DNA of 12,619 bases, from the NCBI GenBank assembly GCA_916720015.1, contig CAKAPZ010000016.1:1-12619 (forward strand), written 5' to 3'. The notes under the pieces were generated by a model. It worked only from the letters and a program-made list of their open reading frames with translations. It was not told the DNA's origin and did not search any database. Shown here piece after piece: positions 5,760-11,884 of this stretch. This DNA is from an uncultured Atopobium sp. GTDB taxonomy: Bacteria; Actinomycetota; Coriobacteriia; Coriobacteriales; Atopobiaceae. The translations under genes were made by a program, and so were the position numbers. Every line of letters begins with the position of its first letter. Within the stretch, counting starts at the first letter, position 1.

Positions 5760-6695
5760 GTGAGATCGTTTCTAATCAAACGAATCCTTCAAGCAGTGAG
5801 CGTTGTAGTTTGCATTTCTGCTTTAACGTTTTTTGTCTTGAACATTGTCCCAGGTGACCCAGTACGAGTCATGATGGGCGATATGGCTGATGAAGCTACG
5901 GTTCAGCAAGTCCGTCACACTATGGGCCTTGATAAGCCAATTCCAGAGCAGTACGCAAACTGGTTTGTAAAAATGCTTGGTGGAGATTTTGGAACTTCTT
6001 ACACTCAGAAGCGCCCTGTCATTGCACTTTTGACAAAGGCTCTGGGCGTTACGCTGCGCTTGGCAGTGTTCGCGTATCTTTTTGCCATTGTGCTTGGTCT
6101 ATTGATGGGTATTCTCGCCGCAGTAAACCATGGAAAATGGCTTGATAGAACACTTATGTCGGCCGCAATCTTTGGTATTTCTGCTCCATCGTTTTGGGTG
6201 GCATTAGTACTGCAGATTATTTTTGCTTTGACGCTTAAGTGGTTCCCGCTCTCTGGCGTTAAAACTCCTACCGCGTACGTTCTTCCTGTTATTGCATTGG
6301 GCTCTCGTTATGCAGCAAGTATTGCCCGCGTTACCAGGACCAGTATGCTGGATGTATTAAACCAGGACTACATCAGAACTGCTGAAGCTAAGGGCTTAAA
6401 GCGCTCTGCTATTGTTTTGAAGCATGCGCTCAGAAATGCTCTGATTCCCATTATTACTATTGCTGGATCTCAGCTGGGAGATATCCTTACTGGTTCCATC
6501 ATCATTGAGCAGATCTTTAATATGAACGGTATGGGTAAGTTGCTTATTGATGCAATTAATGCTCGTGACCTGCCGCTGATTCAGGGTAGTGTCATGTACG
6601 TGGCAATTATCTGCGTTGTGATTTATTTACTTGTTGATATTTTGTACGCAGTAGTTGATCCACGAATTCGTCTTGGAGAGGAGGCATCAGAGTAA
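5760..6695 (+). CDS. oppB: Oligopeptide ABC transporter permease, OppB/DppB type
   Basis: This is one of the two membrane subunits that form the peptide channel. The 311 residues show the standard layout: a first helix at about 10-30 closed by PGDP (31-34), an extracellular segment (about 35-95) containing GDFGTSYTQKRPV, then five further helices from about 97 onward. The cytoplasmic EAA loop, which couples to the ATPases, lies at about 204-230 (starting YIRTAEAKGL and ending ALRNALIP). The C-terminus DPRIRLG is typical. Start: GTG at 5760, with AGGAG at 5748-5752 seven bases upstream; no better ATG exists nearby. Its stop overlaps the oppC start by one base (TAATG), implying translational coupling. 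Opp, Dpp and App permeases cannot be separated by sequence alone. Confidence 0.94.
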   Translation: MRSFLIKRILQAVSVVVCISALTFFVLNIVPGDPVRVMMGDMADEATVQQVRHTMGLDKPIPEQYANWFVKMLGGDFGTSYTQKRPVIALLTKALGVTLRLAVFAYLFAIVLGLLMGILAAVNHGKWLDRTLMSAAIFGISAPSFWVALVLQIIFALTLKWFPLSGVKTPTAYVLPVIALGSRYAASIARVTRTSMLDVLNQDYIRTAEAKGLKRSAIVLKHALRNALIPIITIAGSQLGDILTGSIIIEQIFNMNGMGKLLIDAINARDLPLIQGSVMYVAIICVVIYLLVDILYAVVDPRIRLGEEASE

Positions 6696-7651
6696 TGGCT
6701 TTGTTTACAAGCGATAAAAATAGCGAGAAGGTCCAAAAGACCGAAGCTGTACTTGAAGATGCCGCCAAGGCTCAAGAAGTAGAACAGGCTGCCACGGGAA
6801 AAGTCCGTGCGCAGAGCTATTGGCAGGTTAGCTGGAACATCTTTAAGAAAAATAAACTGGGCATGATTTGCTTGGGCATTGTTTTGGCGCTGGTAATTAT
6901 TGCAATTCTTGCTCCTGTTCTTGCTCCCTATGGCTACAAAGATCAAAACCTTTCAATTCAGAATCAGAATCCAACATTTGCACATCTGCTTGGCACTGAT
7001 GAATACGGCCGAGACATTCTTTCTCGTATTATTTACGGCTGCCAGATTTCTCTTTCTGTTGGTATTATTTCGCAGGCAATTGCCCTGTTTATCGGCTTTG
7101 TAGCAGGCGTTGCAGCAGGATATTATGGTCGCTGGGTTGATGCAGTTGTGTCTTTTATCATCCAGGTTTTCTCCAGCTTCCCATTCTTGCTCTTTGCAAT
7201 TTTGATTATGTTTGTTATGGGCCCAGGTCTCATTAATCTCTATATTGCATTAGGTCTTTTAATGTGGACTACCACCGCAAGGCTGATTCGTGGCGATGTC
7301 ATGCGCCTGAAGAATTCTGAATACATTCAGTCTTGTATTTTGTCTGGCGGTAATAGCTTCCGCATCATCATGAAACATCTCTTGCCTAACTGTATGTCAA
7401 CGCTGATTGTTGTTTCTACCTTGGGCATTCCAAGTGCAATTCTTTCAGAGGCAACACTTTCGTTCTTGGGATTAGGCGTTCAGCCACCTGAGGCAAGTTG
7501 GGGTCAAATGATTGCAGCATCTCAGCCATACCTTGCATCACAGCCTCTCTACAGTATTGCCCCAGGTATTGTCATCATCATTACAGTTATGTCCTTTAAC
7601 TTGCTTGGCGACGCCCTTCGCGACGCCCTTGATCCAAAGATGCGTTCTTAG
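6695..7651 (+). CDS. oppC: Oligopeptide ABC transporter permease, OppC/DppC type
   Basis: This is the second channel subunit, 318 residues. A hydrophilic N-terminal extension (1-40) precedes the family N-domain, which contains FKKNKLGMICLG (50-61) and the first helix (about 56-78). LLGTDEYGRDILSR (98-111) is the hallmark of this subfamily. Further helices lie at about 117-142, 150-176, 178-196, 236-260 and 287-305. The EAA loop is at about 209-232, ending KHLLPN, but the usual E-A-A residues are replaced by QSC, so it is degenerate while keeping the Gly and the LPN end. SEATLSFLGLG (251-261) and the C-terminal LGDALRDALDPK are typical. The ATG overlaps the oppB stop; GGAGAGGAGG lies upstream within oppB. 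It ends 16 bases before oppD. Confidence 0.94.
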   Translation: MALFTSDKNSEKVQKTEAVLEDAAKAQEVEQAATGKVRAQSYWQVSWNIFKKNKLGMICLGIVLALVIIAILAPVLAPYGYKDQNLSIQNQNPTFAHLLGTDEYGRDILSRIIYGCQISLSVGIISQAIALFIGFVAGVAAGYYGRWVDAVVSFIIQVFSSFPFLLFAILIMFVMGPGLINLYIALGLLMWTTTARLIRGDVMRLKNSEYIQSCILSGGNSFRIIMKHLLPNCMSTLIVVSTLGIPSAILSEATLSFLGLGVQPPEASWGQMIAASQPYLASQPLYSIAPGIVIIITVMSFNLLGDALRDALDPKMRS

Positions 7652-7660
7652 AAAGGAGGT
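7652..7660 (+). promoter_or_regulatory. Strong Shine-Dalgarno of oppD, which sets its start
   Basis: AAAGGAGGT is a near-perfect anti-16S match directly after the oppC stop, seven bases before ATG 7668. It shows that oppD starts at 7668 and not at in-frame upstream Met codons inside oppC (for example 7512). Confidence 0.85.
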
Positions 7661-7667
7661 TACGTTT

Positions 7668-8834
7668 ATGGCAGAAAAAACAGATGCTCTTGCACAAGAG
7701 AGTGGTCAGACAAAAAAGACCAATGATGCGTCATGTGAGCACGTTATCGAGGGTCCAAATGGACAGTCTGTGCAATTTTGCAGCCTTGAGGAGCGCAAAC
7801 TTGCACAAGAGACCGCTCAAAAGGAGCGAGAAGAGCAGTGCAAGAAAAACGTTCTTCTCGACGTTAATCATCTTGATGTTACGCTTTTCACCGAAGATGG
7901 CGCACTTCCTGCAGTAAGTGACCTCTCGTTTATCATGCGAAAAGGCGAGACTCTTGCGGTAGTAGGAGAGTCTGGCTGCGGTAAGTCCATGACGGCTTTG
8001 TCTGTTATGGGACTGCTCCCCACACCTCCTGCACAAATTACCGGCGGAGAAATTATTTTTGAGGGAACTGATTTAACTCAGCTTCCTCGTGGTGGCATGC
8101 GTGACTTCCGCGGTAATCGCATTGGCATGATTTTTCAGGAGCCTATGACCTCCTTGAACCCTGTTATGAAATCTGGTCTTCAGATTCGTGAGGGCATCCT
8201 TGTTCATAATCCCAACATGAGCAAACAGGAGGCAGATCAGAAGGCTCTTGATATGATCAAACTGGTGGGTATTCCTGCACCAGAGAAGGTCTTCTCGTCA
8301 TATCCACATGAGCTTTCTGGTGGCATGCGTCAGCGTGTCATGATTGCTATGGCACTTGCGTGCCAGCCTTCGCTGCTTATCTGCGATGAGCCAACAACCG
8401 CGCTTGACGTAACGGTTCAGGCACAGATTCTGCAGATCATTGACCGCATGAAGCAAGACCTGGGTACCGCCGTCATGCTGATTACGCATGATATGGGCGT
8501 TGTTTCCGAGATGGCTGACTGGGTTCTTGTCATGTACGCTGGTCATCGTGTTGAGTACGCGCAGTCTGCAGAGCTCTTTACTAACCCTCTGCACCCTTAT
8601 GCTCAGGGACTGATTGCGTCCATCCCATCGTTTGACGAGCACACCAAGGAACTCTATGCAATTCCTGGCAGCGTTCCTATGCTTTCTCACATGCCTTCTG
8701 GCTGCCCGTTCCATCCACGTTGTCCGTTTGCTAAGGACATTTGTAAGAATCGTCGTCCTGGCTTGACTGCTGTTGGTGAAGACAATTGCCATACTGTCAG
8801 CTGTTGGAAATACACTGATGAGTGGGGTGAGTAG
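7668..8834 (+). CDS. oppD: Oligopeptide ABC transporter ATP-binding protein, OppD/DppD type
   Basis: This is one of the two cytoplasmic ATPases powering peptide import. From the ATG at 7668 it has 388 residues. All nucleotide-binding motifs are intact: Walker A GESGCGKS (100-107), Q-loop Gln157, signature LSGGMRQR (216-223), Walker B LLICDE (236-241) and switch His274. The C-terminal oligopeptide/dipeptide transporter extension carries Cys346, Cys352, Cys359 and Cys374. This matches the spacing that binds a [4Fe-4S] cluster in structurally studied DppD/OppD relatives; cluster binding here is inferred. Unusually, about 62 hydrophilic residues, Glu/Lys/Gln-rich and probably helical at 40-60, precede the ABC domain, where relatives have around ten. 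The stop is two bases before the oppF start. Confidence 0.94.
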   Translation: MAEKTDALAQESGQTKKTNDASCEHVIEGPNGQSVQFCSLEERKLAQETAQKEREEQCKKNVLLDVNHLDVTLFTEDGALPAVSDLSFIMRKGETLAVVGESGCGKSMTALSVMGLLPTPPAQITGGEIIFEGTDLTQLPRGGMRDFRGNRIGMIFQEPMTSLNPVMKSGLQIREGILVHNPNMSKQEADQKALDMIKLVGIPAPEKVFSSYPHELSGGMRQRVMIAMALACQPSLLICDEPTTALDVTVQAQILQIIDRMKQDLGTAVMLITHDMGVVSEMADWVLVMYAGHRVEYAQSAELFTNPLHPYAQGLIASIPSFDEHTKELYAIPGSVPMLSHMPSGCPFHPRCPFAKDICKNRRPGLTAVGEDNCHTVSCWKYTDEWGE

Positions 8835-8836
8835 TC

Positions 8837-9949
8837 GTGGCAGAAGAGAAAAACACAGACGTCAAGGACCTTTCTGGCGAGAAAACCATCTTGTCCGTAA
8901 AGAACTTGGTTAAGCGATTCCCCATTAAAAACGGTGTTTTTGGTCGTTCAAACGCTTCAGTTCATGCGGTTGAGGATGTTTCGTTTGACCTTAGGCGCAA
9001 AGAGACTCTGGCTATTGTTGGCGAGTCTGGCTGCGGAAAGTCTACAACCGGCAAGTGCGTACTGCGCCTTACCGAGCCAACCTCTGGTACGGTTGAGCTT
9101 GATGGGGAAGACTTCACCTCATTAAAGGGAGAAGACCTCAAGCGCGCACGTCAGAAGATGAAGCTTATCTTCCAAGATCCTTACAGCTCACTGAACCCTC
9201 GTATGACGGTCATGGATATCATTGGCGAACCTATTGATATTGCGGGCACCTATAAGACAAAGGCAGAGCGCGACGCTCGTATTGAAGAGGTTATGGAGGA
9301 AGTTGGCCTTAACCTTGAGTTTAAGTACCGCTACCCTCATGAGTTCTCGGGTGGTCAGCGTCAGCGTATTGGAATTGCGCGCGCTATTGTGCTTGAGCCA
9401 GAGATTGTTGTCTGTGACGAGCCTGTTTCTGCGCTGGACGTTTCTGTTCAGGCAAAGGTAATCAACCTGCTTGAAGAGCTGCAGAAAGAGCACGGTTTGG
9501 CATACATCTTTATCAGCCACGACCTCTCTGTTGTCCGCCACATTGCAGATACTGTTATGGTCATGTATCTGGGCCACCAGATGGAGTTTGCTACCAAAGA
9601 CGCCCTCTTTGAGCATCCTCTGCACCCCTATACTCAGGCACTTTTGGACGTTATTCCTCGTATTCGTCACGAGCGCATCCAGGAGAAGCGTATTCTTCAA
9701 GGCGATGTTCCAAGCCCTGCAAACCCACCTTCGGGTTGTGTATTCCACACACGCTGCCCTAAGGCAATGAAGGTTTGCTCCGAGCGCATTCCTGAGCGCA
9801 TCGAGGCTGAGCCAGGTCACTTCTGCGCCTGCCACTTGTACGACGCGTCGCTCTCTGATTCCGACCGCACACCTCAGGTTGCACATGCTATTGAGGCGGC
9901 TCAGAAGGCCGTAGAAGAAGCGCGCCTTGAGGAAAAGATTTCCGAGTAG
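8837..9949 (+). CDS. oppF: Oligopeptide ABC transporter ATP-binding protein, OppF/DppF type
   Basis: This is the second ATPase of the importer, 370 residues. The motifs are Walker A GESGCGKST (62-70), Q-loop Gln113 in IFQDPYSSLNPRMTV, signature FSGGQRQR (170-177), Walker B IVVCDE (190-195) and switch His228. SSLNP and HPYTQALL are typical of OppF. The C-terminal extension has Cys301, Cys307, Cys314 and Cys330, again matching a possible [4Fe-4S] site as in OppD. After that, residues about 337-370 form an acidic, probably helical tail that is longer than usual. Start: GTG at 8837, two bases after the oppD stop, with GGGGTGAG at 8824-8831 as ribosome-binding site. Last gene of the operon; the bidirectional terminator at 9991-10024 follows. 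Confidence 0.94.
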   Translation: MAEEKNTDVKDLSGEKTILSVKNLVKRFPIKNGVFGRSNASVHAVEDVSFDLRRKETLAIVGESGCGKSTTGKCVLRLTEPTSGTVELDGEDFTSLKGEDLKRARQKMKLIFQDPYSSLNPRMTVMDIIGEPIDIAGTYKTKAERDARIEEVMEEVGLNLEFKYRYPHEFSGGQRQRIGIARAIVLEPEIVVCDEPVSALDVSVQAKVINLLEELQKEHGLAYIFISHDLSVVRHIADTVMVMYLGHQMEFATKDALFEHPLHPYTQALLDVIPRIRHERIQEKRILQGDVPSPANPPSGCVFHTRCPKAMKVCSERIPERIEAEPGHFCACHLYDASLSDSDRTPQVAHAIEAAQKAVEEARLEEKISE

Positions 9950-9990
9950 CGCACAACGTTGTCGTGTCTTAAAACGGCTTACAAACACAA

Positions 9991-10024
9991 AAGGGCGAGA
10001 AGACCAATCGATCTTCTCGCCTTT
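9991..10024. terminator. Bidirectional terminator shared by oppF and the second oppA
   Basis: A 13-bp stem pairs 9991-10003 (AAGGGCGAGAAGA) with 10012-10024 (TCTTCTCGCCTTT), with one G-T pair and an 8-base loop. On the plus strand the arm itself ends in TTT, with GCTTTG after it; on the minus strand the exit reads TTTTGTGTTTG. It lies between the two converging stop codons (9949 and 10045), 20 bases from the minus-strand stop, so it can serve both transcripts. Confidence 0.8.
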
Positions 10025-10044
10025 GCTTTGTATGAAGGAAGTGC

Positions 10045-11649
10045 TTACTTCTTCTTAACCTTATCAAAGTGAGGGTTAACCAAAACGGTGAGGCCGGTAA
10101 ACTCTGGCTTTAAGACGTAAGGCATCTGTGGCCAGTCAATAGGCAGGCAAGCGTAGTCTGTGTGAGTCATAAGGCTATCTGCCTGGCGGGTAAGCTCCAG
10201 GACCTTATCGTTGTCGTTAACGGTTGAACGAGCCTGATCAACCAGGCTGTCAAACTCGGTGCTGTTGTAGAAGGAAGACTTCTTTGCAGCGCGGTCAGAG
10301 CGGAAGTAAGAGCCCATGTGCTCAACACCCTGGAAGGAGAGGGTAGACCATGTGACGAGGGTAACCTCAAGTTCTCCGTTGGTACGTGCGTCGCTCCAAA
10401 CGCCAGAGTCAATAACACTTACGTTACAGGTAACGCCAATCTTGGACCAAGCATCCTGAAGGGCAACCATGAGGTTCTGATCCTGGCTTCTGACCTGTGC
10501 GTTAAGAGTGAGGTTAGAAACACCTGCCTGTGCAAGAAGCTGCTTTGCCTTGTCTACGTTGTACTCAAACTCTGGAGCGGACTCGTTGTAGCCGGTCTCA
10601 GAAGATGGGATAAACGACTTAGCAGGCTTGGCAACACCAGAAAGAATGGTGCTGCAAATGGTATCTCTGTCGATTGCCATAGAGAGCGCCTGACGAACGC
10701 GAACATCTTTGAGATTCTCGCTCTTAAGGTTCAAGTTCACAAACTGCGTGGATGCAGGCGTGTAGTTGACAATCTCTTTGGAGATAGACTCATCATTTTG
10801 GTACTGCTGGATAAGAGACTGAGAAATAAAGACCAGGTCAACATCGTTGTTCTTGTAGTTAAGAATACGGGTGTTAGCGTCGTCAATGTAGACAAATCTG
10901 AGCTCATCCAGACCAGGCTTGCCCTCATGGTAGTCAGCAAATCCCTCAAGAACAACTTCTGTGGTGCTGTCATTAGAGACAAGCTTGAAAGCACCAGTAC
11001 CAATAAAGTTGGTCTCAGTACCCCATGCCTCACCAGCCTCTTTACAGGCCTTCTCTGGGTAGATAACTGCATAGAACTGAGCCATGATTGCGTTGAAGGT
11101 TGAATAAGGCTGTGTCAGTTTGATGTCAAAGTGACGGTCGTCCTTAATAACAATGCCAGAAAGCTCTTCAGTTTTACCAGCAATAATGTCTTTAGCACCC
11201 TCGATGTATGCGTACGAATCAATTGAGGTTGCCTTGGTAGCAGGCAAAAACATACGCGTGAAGGTGTACTTAACGTCAGACGCCTTAAGGGTTTCTCCAT
11301 TGTGGAATTTGACGCCATCTTTAAGCTCATATGAGTAGGTAAGACCATCATCAGAGACAGTTGGAAGTCCTGTTACCAGGTTTGGCTCAATTTCTTTTGT
11401 GTCTGGATTAAGTACCAGCAAAGACTCTGCAACTGCCTCAGATACACCAACAGAACCAGAAGTCTTCTGAGTGTCAAAGGTTACCTTTGGGTTGTTTACA
11501 CCAAAGCGCAATACCTTTTTTTCTGCGTCTCCGCCAGCTGAACCGCCACAGGCAGAAAGTAGTGAAGCAGAACCGGCGGCAACGGCAGCCGCCAAAGATC
11601 CACGTAAAAATGATTTACGGGAAAGGTTATTAAATACGTGCTCTTTCAT
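10045..11649 (-). CDS. Oligopeptide ABC transporter, substrate-binding lipoprotein (SBP family 5), second copy
   Basis: This 534-residue receptor is a clear paralogue of the protein at 4029-5675. Shared blocks include DVKYTF, IGTG, STTEVVLE/DTTEVVLE, YHEGKPGLDE/YHDGKPALDE, VRQALS, WSKIGVT and AAKKSSFYN. The N-terminus has SRKSFLRG (10-17), an RK version of the twin-arginine motif, then an Ala-rich core and a lipobox LLSAC with lipidated Cys34. ATG at 11649-11647 is preceded on the minus strand by GGAAGG (plus-strand 11656-11661). No permease or ATPase genes accompany it, so it most likely serves the adjacent OppBCDF with a different peptide preference; it could also serve another importer elsewhere. 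It converges on the opp operon and is divergent from the C26 gene. Confidence 0.93.
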   Translation of the reverse strand: MKEHVFNNLSRKSFLRGSLAAAVAAGSASLLSACGGSAGGDAEKKVLRFGVNNPKVTFDTQKTSGSVGVSEAVAESLLVLNPDTKEIEPNLVTGLPTVSDDGLTYSYELKDGVKFHNGETLKASDVKYTFTRMFLPATKATSIDSYAYIEGAKDIIAGKTEELSGIVIKDDRHFDIKLTQPYSTFNAIMAQFYAVIYPEKACKEAGEAWGTETNFIGTGAFKLVSNDSTTEVVLEGFADYHEGKPGLDELRFVYIDDANTRILNYKNNDVDLVFISQSLIQQYQNDESISKEIVNYTPASTQFVNLNLKSENLKDVRVRQALSMAIDRDTICSTILSGVAKPAKSFIPSSETGYNESAPEFEYNVDKAKQLLAQAGVSNLTLNAQVRSQDQNLMVALQDAWSKIGVTCNVSVIDSGVWSDARTNGELEVTLVTWSTLSFQGVEHMGSYFRSDRAAKKSSFYNSTEFDSLVDQARSTVNDNDKVLELTRQADSLMTHTDYACLPIDWPQMPYVLKPEFTGLTVLVNPHFDKVKKK

Positions 11650-11723
11650 AGGGCGCCTTCCGTTTGCATCTTCGAAATACGAAGCTTTAAATGTAAAGAA
11701 CTGGCTTCTTAATACCCAAATTA

Positions 11724-11752
11724 ATTGTACGCAATACAGAAAAATGTTTCAT
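11724..11752 (-). promoter_or_regulatory. Candidate promoter of the second oppA
   Basis: On the minus strand, ATGAAA (11752-11747) and TACAAT (11729-11724) are 17 bases apart and match the sigma-A consensus at four and five of six positions. Transcription would begin near 11717 and give a leader of about 68 bases. The -35 element overlaps the ATGTTTCATG motif also found upstream of the first oppA. Confidence 0.42.
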
Positions 11753-11768
11753 GAGTGAAAAAACATTG

Positions 11769-11813
11769 TGGAGGAGGGCTTGCTAGAGTGGCACGAAAAG
11801 TGCAAAAGCGATA
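11769..11813 (+). other. Possible leader micro-ORF with strong Shine-Dalgarno upstream of the C26 gene
   Basis: GGAGGAGGG (11769-11777) is followed nine bases later by GTG 11787 opening an eight-codon frame, MARKVQKR, which stops at TAA 11811-11813. The ribosome-binding site is stronger than that of the downstream gene. The peptide is rich in Lys and Arg. It may be a leader peptide or chance; no attenuator hairpin is obvious after it. The same segment holds a small GCAC-GAAAA-GTGC stem. Confidence 0.25.
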
Positions 11814-11828
11814 AAGTCAAAGACTCAA

Positions 11829-11844
11829 TAAAGGTCAACCTTTA
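11829..11844. repeat. Inverted repeat TAAAGGTCAACCTTTA
   Basis: Perfect 7-base arms (TAAAGGT/ACCTTTA) flank a two-base centre, 40 bases upstream of the C26 start codon in the divergent intergenic region. Symmetry, length and place fit an operator for a dimeric repressor or activator. Sequence alone does not identify the regulator. Confidence 0.42.
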
Positions 11845-11884
11845 CTGTTATGTTGTTTGAAGAGCTGAGTGTTAAGAGGATTTT

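Noticed and set aside
7512..7667. Upstream in-frame extension of oppD
   Set aside because: It lies within oppC coding sequence, and a near-perfect ribosome-binding site at 7652-7660 precedes ATG 7668.
9953..9962. Palindrome ACAACGTTGT just after oppF
   Set aside because: It is only ten bases long and lies between convergent genes, where a transcription operator has no obvious role; chance is likely.
10318..11103. Plus-strand frame of 261 codons opposite the second oppA
   Set aside because: It is antisense to a clear SBP family 5 gene and has no domain or ribosome-binding site.
11751..11813. 20-codon frame starting at ATG 11751
   Set aside because: It has no ribosome-binding site before the ATG. 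The shorter GTG frame within the same stretch has the strong site instead.
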